Shown: positions 33,068 to 42,256, counted from the stretch's first letter. The stretch: 64,000 nucleotides of DNA from Gemmatimonadota bacterium (GCA_030428885.1 JAUIEJ010000002.1:312501-376500); one strand, 5' to 3'. Numbers and translations are program-made. Notes: generated from the sequence alone by a model not told the origin.

Positions 33068-33511
33068 CTACTCAAGAGCCTCAACGAGCGTGTCCCAACT
33101 CGCAGAGTTGACGGCCAAAGAGGCCGTAATCCGCCCGGTGCAATCAAGGAACTGAATGTGCCGGCGCCCTCTATTGAGCGCGATGCGGTCCGCCGCGCCA
33201 TCTAGGACTGACCGGATCGCGCCCAAGTCCTGGGCTTCCACCGCCGCGAAGAACTCCTCGGGCGAGAGTTCTAGGTCCTCCTCGGTCGCACCGCACGGGT
33301 CGTGCGCGTCCGAATCGCAAAAGTACTCGCTCCAAGTCCCGTGGCACCCTTCACTGCCACACATATAGTCGTCTCCAACGTCGCCATTGAAGCGGTGGAA
33401 CTGGGTACCTCCAAGGTAGTCTTGCTGGCATGGTTCGCAGGCCAAGAGCGCCACAGGCGCAGCCGCCAGCAGTGCCAGAACGGTTAGGCAACTCCGAAGC
33501 AACTTCCTCAT
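33068..33511 (-). CDS. Small cysteine-rich exported protein
   Basis: A 147-residue protein with a signal peptide (LLRSCLTVLALLAAAPVALL) and a mature part carrying seven or eight cysteines, many in the first 60 residues (ACEPCQQ, YMCGSEGCHG, YFCDSDAHDPCG, LDCTGR). These could form disulphides or bind metal. The motif LLAC at the cleavage region could also act as a weak lipobox. The second half is helical and acidic (DLELSPEEFFAAVEAQDLG). I recognise no family. It lies in the lower-GC stretch between a propeller lipoprotein and an AraC-like regulator on the same strand. Confidence 0.6.
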   Translation of the reverse strand: MRKLLRSCLTVLALLAAAPVALLACEPCQQDYLGGTQFHRFNGDVGDDYMCGSEGCHGTWSEYFCDSDAHDPCGATEEDLELSPEEFFAAVEAQDLGAIRSVLDGAADRIALNRGRRHIQFLDCTGRITASLAVNSASWDTLVEALE

Positions 33512-33671
33512 GGGTCTCTCCTCTTGATGATTGTTGATTGAAAGGCGTCATCCGCGGGCGGGGAGGCGGAGTGGACTTCCCACTCCCAGGAATCGTTCCT
33601 GTCGGGTGGACGACCCAACCCACCCAATGCCCAGTCTTGTCGGCCGACGCACGCCTCACGCCTGCGGGCCT

Positions 33672-34511
33672 CTATGCGCCCATCGCAGAATGGCGACCTC
33701 CCGATACGCAGTCGGTACGGCCGGCGAGAATCGGGGTGAGGCATGCCACGATGCGTTGATCGATTTCTTGAACTGCCGTAGATGACAGCCGTCCTGCGGA
33801 GACGCCCGCCGTGCGCGAGACTAGATTCCCGAGGCCTCGATTCGACGAAAACCCTAGCTCTGCCGCCGCCACATCCCAACGGACCGGTCCAGAGCGAACC
33901 CTCAGCCACAGATACCGCACCGTTGCGAGCTCGCACAGGTTCCGCATGTCCACCCCGAGGCGTGTTGCGACGGGGCCCAGAGAGTTTCGCGAGCACGGAA
34001 GTGACCTTGCAAGCGCCACTATCGTGCGCGGAGGGGGCGGGCCAGGAAACGTCGAGGCCTTCTCTAGCAGAAGGGCCACAGCTCGGGAAAGGGTGCGGGG
34101 TGTTCCGGGCTTGAGTTCCAGTCGCAGCCCCCGCGCTGGCTCGAGTCTCTGCTCATCGACCAGCCGCAATAGCTTTCCCATTTGCCGAGGAAGCGATACG
34201 ACGTCTCGAACGGGCAAACCCAAGAGCTTTGAAATGAGCACTGGATCATCCCAGTGCAGAACGACCAAGAACCCTCCGGGCCGAAGGCGCGCAGCCGATT
34301 CCAACACGGTTGAGACTAGGTCCGCCGTCCCAAGCGAGATCGTCGCGATAAGGCACATTTCGCTGCCCAGCGGGCACCGTTGGAAAATCTTGGCACCGGC
34401 TGGTAGAGCCTGTCGGCGAATCAGAGTCTCGATTTGTTCACTCGTCCATCTTCTCTCGCGCCCGACCACGATCACCGGCAACACAGGCACCCCCACCGGC
34501 GGCGCGAACAC
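33672..34511 (-). CDS. AraC-like helix-turn-helix regulator
   Basis: A 279-residue protein whose last third resembles the AraC DNA-binding domain: LCELATVRYLWLRVRSGPVR, then WDVAAAELGFSSNRGLGNL and VSRTAGVSAGRL, with the typical AAELGFSS second helix-turn-helix. The N-terminal 150 residues are not recognised. The GTG start at 34511 is tentative: a stop lies two codons before it, and an 80-codon frame in another register overlaps it, so the real N-terminus may be frameshifted. Likely controls nearby accessory genes. Confidence 0.55.
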   Translation of the reverse strand: MFAPPVGVPVLPVIVVGRERRWTSEQIETLIRRQALPAGAKIFQRCPLGSEMCLIATISLGTADLVSTVLESAARLRPGGFLVVLHWDDPVLISKLLGLPVRDVVSLPRQMGKLLRLVDEQRLEPARGLRLELKPGTPRTLSRAVALLLEKASTFPGPPPPRTIVALARSLPCSRNSLGPVATRLGVDMRNLCELATVRYLWLRVRSGPVRWDVAAAELGFSSNRGLGNLVSRTAGVSAGRLSSTAVQEIDQRIVACLTPILAGRTDCVSGGRHSAMGA

Positions 34512-34714
34512 GTTGCATCAGGACGCGCGTTCCCGGGCACGTCGCCCCGAGAGGCATCCACGCATCGTTCCACGGAGTCAGTGTGTAGATCCAATGCCTG
34601 GGATCGTCGGCTGATCCCCGCCAGCAGGACGGTCACCGACAAGTCGTCTTCGCCGCTCGGGCGCGAAAGCTCGGAAGCCACCGCATCTAGATCGAAACGC
34701 TCTCTCCATCCCAT
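34472..34714 (-). CDS. Short reading frame overlapping the regulator start
   Basis: An 80-codon frame beginning MGWRERFDLDAVASELSRPS and containing DDLSVTVLLAGISRRSQA, which looks protein-like, while its last 20 codons (CSRRRWGCLCC) look out of register. It overlaps the AraC-like gene by 40 bases. It may be the true N-terminal part of that regulator separated by a frameshift, or a small independent gene. Confidence 0.35.
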   Translation of the reverse strand: MGWRERFDLDAVASELSRPSGEDDLSVTVLLAGISRRSQALDLHTDSVERCVDASRGDVPGNARPDATCSRRRWGCLCCR

Positions 34715-34987
34715 CCGCCCACCCCCGCGCACGCTCCCGGAACCTCAACGGCCCCCTGGGCCATTCGCCCCCGCCAAGTCGCGAGAACATTGGAAACCTG
34801 CGACACGTGATTCCGAAAACGCAAGTGATGCGCATGCCGACATCGGTTCATCGCGGCGATGGGGCAGGCAGCCGATGGTCACAATCGCCCACCGGAGCCT
34901 GGAGTGGCAGGCTGATGGATGCTACGTAGGCGGCGCACACCAGATGGGCCGGTTGGCACGATCTTCCGACCAGCGAACCTCCGTCCC
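34715..34987. other. gap before the Bat operon end
   Basis: This 273-bp stretch separates the AraC-like region from the end of the Bat operon. I see no gene, repeat or terminator with a T-tract. Confidence 0.35.
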
Positions 34988-35749
34988 TTATAACTCCTCC
35001 ACCACCCCCGCCGGCACCCAGCCCACCTTCCCGTCGACCAGCACCACCTCGGCCCAGGTGTCCGTGCGCTGGTCGATGCGGACCACCGTGCCTTCGTGGA
35101 TCTCGAACAGGGTCAGGTTGTCGTCTTCGGTGGGGGCCGAGCGGACGGGAACGGCATCGGCCAGGATCACGCCTCGGCTCACCTGCCCCACCCCGAACTC
35201 CCGCACCGCCACGTTCACGCCCAGCACCACCACCATCACCGAACCGGTGAGCACGGCCAGTGTGCCCGCCCGCCGCATGCCCTCGCCCCGGGCCAGGATC
35301 CGGCCGGCCACCCCGCCCCACAGCAGCAGCCACCCCAGGGCCATCGCCCCCAGCAGCGCCGCCCGGGGCAGCAGGTCGACCCACCAGCGCCACGCGCTCA
35401 CCAGCCAGAAGGTGGGGAGCGGCTCCACGTCGTCGACCGTCAGCGTGCGGGCCAGCTCCAGGTTCGAGCGGGCGTCGGCCAGGCCGCGGTCCCGGTCCAG
35501 GGCCCGCTCCCAGCTCAGGATCGCCCGGCCCAGGTCGCCCGCCTTGAAGTAGGCGTTGCCCAGGTTGTAGTGCAGCGTGGCGCTCTCCACCCCCGCCCCC
35601 AGCACCGAGCGGTAGGCCTCCACGGCCTGCTCGAACTGCCCCTCCTGATAGAGCTCGTTGCCCCGCAGGTAGGCCTCGTTCTGGGCGGCGGCCGGCGGCG
35701 AAACCGCACCGAACGCCACCACCACCGCGAGCCACACCCACCGCCTCAT
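34988..35749 (-). CDS. batE: BatE-like TPR protein with C-terminal SH3-type domain
   Basis: A 253-residue protein: signal or anchor (VWLAVVVAFGAVSPPAAAQ), two to three TPR units (AYLRGNELYQEGQFEQAVEA, LHYNLGNAYFKAGDLGRAI), two membrane helices (LLPRAALLGAMALGWLLLWG and LAVLTGSVMVVVLGVNVAV) and a C-terminal bacterial SH3-like domain (VPVRSAPTEDDNLTLFEIHE, TVVRIDQRTDTWAEV). This matches BatE of Bat aerotolerance operons. It is the last gene of the eight-gene minus-strand cluster and its start overlaps the BatD stop by four bases. Confidence 0.85.
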   Translation of the reverse strand: MRRWVWLAVVVAFGAVSPPAAAQNEAYLRGNELYQEGQFEQAVEAYRSVLGAGVESATLHYNLGNAYFKAGDLGRAILSWERALDRDRGLADARSNLELARTLTVDDVEPLPTFWLVSAWRWWVDLLPRAALLGAMALGWLLLWGGVAGRILARGEGMRRAGTLAVLTGSVMVVVLGVNVAVREFGVGQVSRGVILADAVPVRSAPTEDDNLTLFEIHEGTVVRIDQRTDTWAEVVLVDGKVGWVPAGVVEEL

Positions 35750-37554
35750 CGCACCGCCCGGTCGAGGTCGGACATGAGGGCCGAGGCGTCGTCGAGGAAG
35801 CGGGCCATCTCGCCCCGATCCGAGCCCCGGGGCGCAAAGCGCTGCCGGTCGCAGTGGTCGAGACATTCGGCGATCCGGTCCACCAGGGCCGCGTCGACGC
35901 CGCGCGCCTCCAGACCCGACCGCACGTCGCTCCGCTGCAGCCCCGCCGCCGACCGGTTCAGCTTGTCGGCCACGAAGCCCTGCAGGGCCCGGGCGACCTC
36001 GGCGTAGAAGGCCCGGGGATCATCCCCGTCGGCCAACCGCCGGGCCCCGGCGAAGCGCTTCCTCGCCACCCGCCCCGCCTGCCGGCCCCGGGCCCAGGCC
36101 ACATCGGCCTGCAGCCGCTCCTGGTGCCGGGCCACCACCGCCGCCCCCGCCACCCCCACCATGGGCAGCAGCATGAGGGCCCAGAAGGCCCAGTGACCCG
36201 CCAGCCCGCCCGCCGTAGGTCGCAGATTCGTGGGCCCGAGCTGGATGAAGCGAATGTCCTGACGCAACTCCGACACGCCGCGACGGGCCCCGATCGTCGG
36301 GCCATCGGGCGTGGCGGTACCGGTCACCGTCAGCGACAGCGGCGCCGTCTCAGCCGTGCGGTACGCCCCCGCCGCCTCGTCGAAGTAGCCGTAGCGGATC
36401 GGGGGAATCGTCCGGTCGCCCGGCGCCCGGGGAATCAGCACGTATTCGAACGTCTTGCCCCCCGACAGCCCCTCGGTGGACGGCTCCACCGACTCCGAGA
36501 CCTCGGGGGGAAACACTTCGAAGTCGGCCGGCAGATCGAGGATCGGCTCCGGCACGGCCCGCAGGTTGCCCGAGCCCGCCACCCGCACGGTCAACGTCAC
36601 GGCCTCGTCGGCGTCCACCGTGGCCCGATCCAGCGAAGAGTTCACGGCCAGCGATCCCACCACGCCGCTGAAGGGTTCGGGCGCCCCGGCCGGCAGGGGC
36701 GCCACGTCGATCACGGCCCGGTCGGAGAGCAGGGCCACGGGCTCCACCGTCGTGCCCAGGAGTCCCCCACCGAAGACGCGGTCGAAGGGGTTGGACGCCG
36801 ACACGCCCTGCCGCTGCACCCGCACGCGGGCCTCGATGCCCATGGGGTCGAGGGTGCGCTGGCCCGCGCCCGTGGGCACCACCACCACCCGGCGCAGCAC
36901 GGCCGTGGTGTACTCCTCTCCGTTGCGCGTACGGGGCTCCACCGTGGGATTGCCCTGCATGGGGATCTCCTCCACCCAGAATCCCTCGAGCTCGGGAAGC
37001 TCGGTGAGGCCGTACGACGTCACGTCGACCTTGGTCCACAGCCGGTAGGCCACCACCACGGGCTCCCCGACACGGACGCTGCGAGACGAGAGCTCGGTGG
37101 CGAGGAAGAGCTCCTGGGGGCCGGGCAATCCCGAGTCGCCACCCTGCGACCCGGCCGGGGCCTGGGCCGATACCGTGACGGACAGGGGCTCGGTCGTGTA
37201 CGACGAGCCCTCGGTCTGCACCGTCACCGGGGGCACCTCGAAGGTGCCCTCCTGCAGCGCCTGGTAGCGGAACTGGATGGTGAGGGAGACCGTGCTCCGG
37301 CCGTTGGACACCTGCATGTTTCTCGACGACCCGGCACCGAGGTACCGGGCGAAGGCGCCGAGTTCCGGGGGCGCGGGGTTGGCATCGAGGCGCTGCGAGC
37401 CCGCCACCTCGACGTTCACGATGAAGCTGCCGCCCACCCCGACGGTCGACCCGGGCGTCACGAACGCCCGCACCGACACGTCCTGGGCCGCCCCGGCCGT
37501 GGCCGAGGCGAATACGAGGAGCGCGGCCCCCACGCCGGCGAAGACCCGCATCAT
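35746..37554 (-). CDS. batD: BatD family protein
   Basis: A 602-residue exported protein: signal peptide (VFAGVGAALLVFASATAGAA), a long series of beta-sandwich domains (SVRAFVTPGSTVGVGGSF, ELSSRSVRVGEPVVVAYRL, DEAVTLTVRVAGSGNLRAVP) and one membrane helix near residue 440 (WAFWALMLLPMVGVAGAAVV), then a cytoplasmic helical tail. Architecture and length fit BatD, thought to be the periplasmic part of a membrane complex with BatA/BatB. The start overlaps the BatC stop (TGATG). Confidence 0.9.
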   Translation of the reverse strand: MMRVFAGVGAALLVFASATAGAAQDVSVRAFVTPGSTVGVGGSFIVNVEVAGSQRLDANPAPPELGAFARYLGAGSSRNMQVSNGRSTVSLTIQFRYQALQEGTFEVPPVTVQTEGSSYTTEPLSVTVSAQAPAGSQGGDSGLPGPQELFLATELSSRSVRVGEPVVVAYRLWTKVDVTSYGLTELPELEGFWVEEIPMQGNPTVEPRTRNGEEYTTAVLRRVVVVPTGAGQRTLDPMGIEARVRVQRQGVSASNPFDRVFGGGLLGTTVEPVALLSDRAVIDVAPLPAGAPEPFSGVVGSLAVNSSLDRATVDADEAVTLTVRVAGSGNLRAVPEPILDLPADFEVFPPEVSESVEPSTEGLSGGKTFEYVLIPRAPGDRTIPPIRYGYFDEAAGAYRTAETAPLSLTVTGTATPDGPTIGARRGVSELRQDIRFIQLGPTNLRPTAGGLAGHWAFWALMLLPMVGVAGAAVVARHQERLQADVAWARGRQAGRVARKRFAGARRLADGDDPRAFYAEVARALQGFVADKLNRSAAGLQRSDVRSGLEARGVDAALVDRIAECLDHCDRQRFAPRGSDRGEMARFLDDASALMSDLDRAVR

Positions 37555-38396
37555 CACCAGTTCTTCCGGGGTCGGCGGCCGAGGGCGGAGGCGGCGCGAC
37601 GGTTCACGTCGCCCGGATCCTCGTCGATGGCGTCGAGCAGGCGCTGGGCCTCCTCGGGGCTCATGGCGCCGTCCTGGGGCGCGGGCTGCTGGCCCTGCTG
37701 CGGGTCCTGCTCCTGCTCGTCCTCGCCGGGGTCCTGGGGAGGCTGATCCTGGCCTTCGTCGTCCTGGTCGCCCTGGTCCTGATTCGGGTCCTCGGGCGGC
37801 TGCTCGCCCTCCTCGTTCTGATCCTGATTCTGGTTCTGCTCTCCGGAGTCCCCCTGCTGATCCTGGTTGGGGTCCTGTTGCTGCTGGTCCTGATCCTGCT
37901 GGTCCTGCTGATCCTCGTTGGGTTCGCCGTCCCCGTCCTGGTTCTGCTGCTGCTCCTGCTGCTGCATCTGCTGGAGCACCCGCTCCAGGTTGTGCTTGGC
38001 GTCGACGTCGTTGGGGTTGAGCCGCAACGCCTGCTTGAACGCCTCGGCGCTGTTCTGCAGATCCTGATTCTGGTAGAGGGCGTCGCCCAGGTTGTACCAC
38101 GCCGCCGACGCCAGCGCCGGATCGCCGCTCTCGATGGCCTCCTGGTACGCCTCCAGCGCCCGCTGGAAGTCCTGGCTCTGATAGAGCGCGTTGCCCGCGT
38201 TGAAGCGGATCAAGGGGGACTCGGGATTCTCTCCCAACGCCTCCAGATACCGCTCCAGCGCCTCCTGGTAACGGCCCTCTTCGTAGAGCCGGTTACCCTC
38301 GCCCACGGCTCCGCGGCCCGACTGGGCGGCGCCGGGGGTGGGCACGAGCAGCGCCGCGGCCACAAACAGCATCGAGATCGATCGTCGCATGGTCAT
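37554..38396 (-). CDS. batC: BatC-like TPR protein with Gln/Asp-rich tail
   Basis: A 280-residue protein with a signal peptide, TPR units at about 34-145 (GNRLYEEGRYQEALERYLEA, FNAGNALYQSQDFQRALEA, WYNLGDALYQNQDLQNSAE), then a strikingly low-complexity tail at 143-242 made almost only of Q, D, E, N, G and P. A short conserved helix follows (MSPEEAQRLLDAIDEDP) and the protein ends in a basic RRPRKNW. The tail is long but this composition is known for BatC proteins. It overlaps BatB (ATGA) and BatD (TGATG). Confidence 0.85.
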   Translation of the reverse strand: MTMRRSISMLFVAAALLVPTPGAAQSGRGAVGEGNRLYEEGRYQEALERYLEALGENPESPLIRFNAGNALYQSQDFQRALEAYQEAIESGDPALASAAWYNLGDALYQNQDLQNSAEAFKQALRLNPNDVDAKHNLERVLQQMQQQEQQQNQDGDGEPNEDQQDQQDQDQQQQDPNQDQQGDSGEQNQNQDQNEEGEQPPEDPNQDQGDQDDEGQDQPPQDPGEDEQEQDPQQGQQPAPQDGAMSPEEAQRLLDAIDEDPGDVNRRAASALGRRPRKNW

Positions 38397-39424
38397 GTGT
38401 TGAACCTCCCCGTCCATTCTGCGCTCTGGGCTCGGCGATCGGCGATCAGGAGTTCCAGGACCAGCAGCAACAGCGCCGGCGCCAGGAAGATCTGGAACTG
38501 CTCCTCGAACCGGGTCACCTGCTCGGCGTCGAGCTCCTCGCCATCGGCCCGGGCCACCTCGTCGACCAGGTCGTCGAAAGCCGATCCTCCGGTGCCCGCC
38601 GCCACGTAGCGCCCCCCCGTGGCCTCGGCCACCCGCTCCAGCGTCGCCTCGTCCAGGCGGGTGGTGACCACGTTGCCCTCGTCGTCGCGCAGGAACCCCT
38701 GCTGCCGGCCCTGCTCGTCGAACTGCGGAATCGGCACGCCGTCGGCCGAGCCGAGCCCCACGGTGTGGATGCGCACGCCCATGTCCTGGGCCCGCTGGAG
38801 CTGAAGGTCGATCTCGCCCTCGTGGTCCTCCCCGTCGGTGACCACCACGAGCACCCGCGCCTCTCTGGCCTCTTCCAGGGCATCGAGTGATACGCGGAGC
38901 GCCTCGCCCAGGTTCGTTCCCTGGACGGGCATGAGGTCGGGCTCCATGGCCCCCAGGAACATGGCCGCCGCGCCGTAATCGATGGTCAGGGGGCTCTGAA
39001 CGAAGGCGTCGGCGGCGAAGGCCACCAGACCGATGCGGTCGCCGTCGAGCTGTCGCATGAGCCGCAGCACCGAGAGCTTCGCCCGCTCGAGGCGGTTGGG
39101 GGATACGTCTTCGGCCAGCATGGACTGGGACAGATCCAGGGCCACCATCACGTCCTGCCCCCGGCTGCGCACCGTCTCCACCCGGGTGCCGAACTGGGGC
39201 CGGGCCAGGGCCACCACGGCGAGGGCCACGGCCCCCAGCAGCACCCCCGCCTTGGCCAGGCGCCCCCGCCGGCTCACCGAGGCCGTGAGGCGCTCCACCA
39301 GGGGCGAGTCGGCAAACCGCTCCAGCGCCCGCCGCCGCGCCCGGGCGCCGGCCCAGAGGGCGAGACCGAGGAGCGGCACGAGTACCAGGCCCGCGAGCCA
39401 GAGGGGGTCGGCGAAGCGGAACAT
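38393..39424 (-). CDS. batB: BatB: membrane VWA-domain protein
   Basis: A 343-residue protein with N-terminal membrane helices (LWLAGLVLVPLLGLALWAGA; AGVLLGAVALAVVALARPQF), a VWA domain and a C-terminal helix (IFLAPALLLLVLELLI). The metal-ion adhesion site is intact: DLSQS at 97-101, the threonine in GTNLGEAL and the aspartate in VVTDGEDHEG. VWA domains of this operon are thought to form a MoxR-dependent chaperone or assembly complex. It overlaps BatA and BatC. Confidence 0.92.
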   Translation of the reverse strand: MFRFADPLWLAGLVLVPLLGLALWAGARARRRALERFADSPLVERLTASVSRRGRLAKAGVLLGAVALAVVALARPQFGTRVETVRSRGQDVMVALDLSQSMLAEDVSPNRLERAKLSVLRLMRQLDGDRIGLVAFAADAFVQSPLTIDYGAAAMFLGAMEPDLMPVQGTNLGEALRVSLDALEEAREARVLVVVTDGEDHEGEIDLQLQRAQDMGVRIHTVGLGSADGVPIPQFDEQGRQQGFLRDDEGNVVTTRLDEATLERVAEATGGRYVAAGTGGSAFDDLVDEVARADGEELDAEQVTRFEEQFQIFLAPALLLLVLELLIADRRAQSAEWTGRFNT

Positions 39425-40410
39425 CAGGGCAGCCTCCTCAGCACCGTCTGGCGCAGCACCAGCTCCAACACCAGCAGCCCGAGCGCCACCATGAGGACCC
39501 ACGGAAAGCGCTCCTCGAAGGTGGTGAAGTTTTCCACCTCGATTTCGGTGCGCTCGAGCTGGTCGATCTCGGCGTAGATGGCGGCCAGACTCTCGTTGTC
39601 GGTGGCCCGGTAGTAGCGGCCGCCCGTGCCCTCGGCCACCTGGCGGAGGGTGGCCTCGTCGACGTCCACCGGAATCGTCACGTACTGGCGGCCGCTCAGA
39701 GGGTCGTCGATGGGCACGCGGGCCGTGCCCCGGGTGCCCACGCCGATGGTGTAGACCCTGACCCCCAGGGCCTGGGCCATCTGGGCCGCGGTGACGGGTC
39801 CGATCTCTCCCCGGTTGTTGCGCCCATCCGTGAGGAGCACCACGACCTGCGACGCGGAGGGCGACGCCTGGAGGCGTTTGACGGCGGTGGCGAGTCCCAT
39901 ACCCACCGCGGTGCCATCGGAGATCATGCCCACCCGCAGCTCGCCGAGCAGCCCCGTGACCACGCCCCGATCGACGGTGAGGGGGGCCTGGGTGAAGGCC
40001 TCGCCGGCGAAGGCGACGAGTCCGATGCGATCGTTGGTGCGCCCCGCCACGAAGTCGCCCGCCACGATCTTGGCGGCTTCGAGGCGGTTGGGTTCGAGGT
40101 CTTCGGCCAACATGGAGCTGGACACGTCGAGCACCATGAGAATGTCGATGCCCTCGGTGAGGATGTTCTCCGAACTCACTCCGGTCTGGGGCCGGGCCAG
40201 GGCCACCACCACCGCAGCCACGGCCAGCGCCCGGAGCGCCGAGGGAATGCGGTGGAGCCATCCCGCGACGCCGCCCCCCGCCGCCCGCACCGCGTCGACG
40301 GCGGCGTAGCGCAGCGTGGCGGGTTTGGGCGCGCGTCGGTACCGCAGCCAGACGGCCACGGGGATCACGGCGAGCAGCGCCAACACCCAGGGATCTTCGA
40401 AGCGGAACAT
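39424..40410 (-). CDS. batA: BatA: membrane VWA-domain protein
   Basis: A 328-residue paralogue of BatB: two N-terminal helices (WVLALLAVIPVAVWLRY; ALRALAVAAVVVALARPQ), a VWA domain with an intact metal site (DVSSS at 95-99, DGTAVGMGL, LLTDGRNNRGE) and a final membrane helix (VLMVALGLLVLELVL). Both ends overlap neighbouring genes as TGATG, so translation is coupled through the operon. Confidence 0.92.
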   Translation of the reverse strand: MFRFEDPWVLALLAVIPVAVWLRYRRAPKPATLRYAAVDAVRAAGGGVAGWLHRIPSALRALAVAAVVVALARPQTGVSSENILTEGIDILMVLDVSSSMLAEDLEPNRLEAAKIVAGDFVAGRTNDRIGLVAFAGEAFTQAPLTVDRGVVTGLLGELRVGMISDGTAVGMGLATAVKRLQASPSASQVVVLLTDGRNNRGEIGPVTAAQMAQALGVRVYTIGVGTRGTARVPIDDPLSGRQYVTIPVDVDEATLRQVAEGTGGRYYRATDNESLAAIYAEIDQLERTEIEVENFTTFEERFPWVLMVALGLLVLELVLRQTVLRRLP

Positions 40411-41366
40411 CAGGGGGCGACCTCCGCCGGCTCGGACTCGGCCGGTTGGGGCTCCGGCGGCTCTTCTCGGGGGATCGTGCTGCGCACCAGGTCCCGGACG
40501 TCGCCCACCAGGCCCCGGGCCGCGTCGGCCGCCGGCCGCACCTTGGCGAACTTCACGAGGTCGCAGCGGTCGAGCACGGGGCCGAGCCCGGCGGCGAACT
40601 CCGGGGGCGCCGACGACCCGGCGAGGCCCTGCCGGATCTCGCGCGTCGTCATCTCCAGCGCCCGCACGTGGAACCGCGCCTCGACGTAGCGCCGGGCGAT
40701 CTCGGACAGGGCCACGTGGAAGTCCTTCACCCGACCCTCTACCAGCATGGGGGACTGCTCCAGGGCGTCCAGCGCCTCCAGCGCCACTTCGTGGGCCGGG
40801 CGCGGGGGGAGCGCCAGGGCCGCTGCCTCGTCCCCTGCCCTGCCGCCGTACCGGCGCCATGCCCACACCGCGACGGCCAGAAGGAGGAGCACGAGGAGGA
40901 GTCCCACACCCACGAACACGGGGCTCAGGGGAATCATCATGGGACCGCGGATGCCTCGGATGCCGTCGCCTTCGTCGAGCCCCACGGACATCACCTCGAT
41001 TCCGAACGGATCGGTGCGGAGCGTCCGGGCGCCGTCGGGGCCCTCGACGGCCACGTCGAACGAGGGGAGTTCGAGCTCGCCCAGCTCGAAGGTGGTGAGG
41101 GTGAGGACGGCCCTGGACACCACCGTTTCACCGCGAGCCGCCGGGGCCTCGGCCCGAGCCGCCAGTACCTCGAAGGGCGCCAGGTCGAGGGAGTCGGGCC
41201 ACACGACCCGCACGCCCGGCGCGTGCTCCACGGCCAGGGTCATCTGGATGCGGTCCCCCACCGTGATCCGAGTCGTGTCGATGGACGACCGGAGGGTGGG
41301 TGTTTGCGCCGCGAGGGGTGCGGCTACCGCGGAGCACAGCATGAGCGCCACCACCACCCGCCTCAT
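40410..41366 (-). CDS. Bat-operon membrane protein (BatD-like N-terminus, DUF4381-like)
   Basis: A 318-residue protein with a signal peptide (VVVALMLCSAVAAPLAAQ), a periplasmic beta-sandwich (SIDTTRITVGDRIQMTLAVE, AVLTLTTFELGELELPSFDV), one membrane helix (VFVGVGLLLVLLLLAVAVWA) and a cytoplasmic helical region with the segment RYVEARFHVRALEMTTREI common to DUF4381/BatD tails. Its position between the DUF58 and BatA genes is the usual place for this small partner. Overlaps both neighbours. Confidence 0.8.
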   Translation of the reverse strand: MRRVVVALMLCSAVAAPLAAQTPTLRSSIDTTRITVGDRIQMTLAVEHAPGVRVVWPDSLDLAPFEVLAARAEAPAARGETVVSRAVLTLTTFELGELELPSFDVAVEGPDGARTLRTDPFGIEVMSVGLDEGDGIRGIRGPMMIPLSPVFVGVGLLLVLLLLAVAVWAWRRYGGRAGDEAAALALPPRPAHEVALEALDALEQSPMLVEGRVKDFHVALSEIARRYVEARFHVRALEMTTREIRQGLAGSSAPPEFAAGLGPVLDRCDLVKFAKVRPAADAARGLVGDVRDLVRSTIPREEPPEPQPAESEPAEVAP

Positions 41367-42241
41367 CGCTGCCTCCGGGCGCGTTCGCGGAAGAAGCGCA
41401 TGAGGGGGCGATCGTAGGGTTCGCCCGTTTCGATGTCGATGACGTCGACCTTGCTGCGGCGCAGGCGCTTGTCGAGGGCCTCGCGGCGGGCGGCCACCGT
41501 CGCGGCGAAGCGCTTTCGGAAGGCCGGGCGCGACGTGTCGACCATGACGCGCTCGCCCGTTTCGGGGTCTTCCATGGCGAGGATCCCCAGGGGCGGCAGT
41601 TCGGCTTCGCGCTCGTCGCGAAGGCGCACCGCCACCAGATCGTGGCGGCGGCCCGCCACGGCCAGGGGCTTCTCGAAGCCGTCGTCCTGGAAGTCCGACA
41701 CGAGGAACGTCACCGCCCGTTTCCGCTGCACGTGGTTCAGGTAGTCCAGGGCCGCGGCGATGTCGGTGCCCCTGCTCTGCGGCTTGTGATAGAGGAGCTC
41801 CCGGAGCACCCGCAGCACGTGGCGCCGACCCTTGCGGGGCGGCACGAACTTCTCGACGTCGTCGGTGAAGACGATGAGCCCCACCTTGTCGTTGTTCTTG
41901 ATGGCGCTGAAGGCCAGCAGGGCGCAGATCTCCACGGCCACCTCGGCCTTGAAGCGGCCCCGGGTGCCGAAGTCGCCCGACGCGGAGAGGTCGACCACGA
42001 GCATGACCGTCAGCTCCCGCTCCTCTTCGTGGATCTTCACGAAGGGCGTGCCGTTTCGGGCCGTGACGTTCCAGTCGATGGTGCGGATGTCGTCGCCGTA
42101 CTGGTACTCCCGCACCTCGGCGAAATTCATGCCCCGGCCCTTGAAGACCGAGTGGTATTCGCCCGAGAGGACGTCGTTGACCAGCCCCCGGGTGGAGAGC
42201 TCGATGCGACGCACCTGCTTGAGGATCTCGCGAGGGATCAC
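41363..42241 (-). CDS. DUF58 domain protein
   Basis: A 292-residue DUF58 protein: ELSTRGLVNDVLSGEYHSVF, the signature GRGMNFAEVREYQYGDDIR followed by TIDWNVTARNGTPFVKIHEE, then a VWA-like domain (LVVDLSASGDFGTRG, VGLIVFTDDVEKFVPP, RGTDIAAALDYL, FLVSDFQDDGFE). It is cytoplasmic, lacks membrane helices and is expected to work with the MoxR ATPase encoded 15 bases upstream. It overlaps the next gene by four bases. Confidence 0.93.
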   Translation of the reverse strand: MIPREILKQVRRIELSTRGLVNDVLSGEYHSVFKGRGMNFAEVREYQYGDDIRTIDWNVTARNGTPFVKIHEEERELTVMLVVDLSASGDFGTRGRFKAEVAVEICALLAFSAIKNNDKVGLIVFTDDVEKFVPPRKGRRHVLRVLRELLYHKPQSRGTDIAAALDYLNHVQRKRAVTFLVSDFQDDGFEKPLAVAGRRHDLVAVRLRDEREAELPPLGILAMEDPETGERVMVDTSRPAFRKRFAATVAARREALDKRLRRSKVDVIDIETGEPYDRPLMRFFRERARRQR

Positions 42242-42256
42242 GACCGGCCTCCCTTC

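Noticed and set aside
37700-37990. Repetitive DNA inside BatC as a possible repeat array
   Set aside because: It has no constant repeat and spacer lengths and keeps one reading frame; it simply encodes a Gln/Asp-rich tail.
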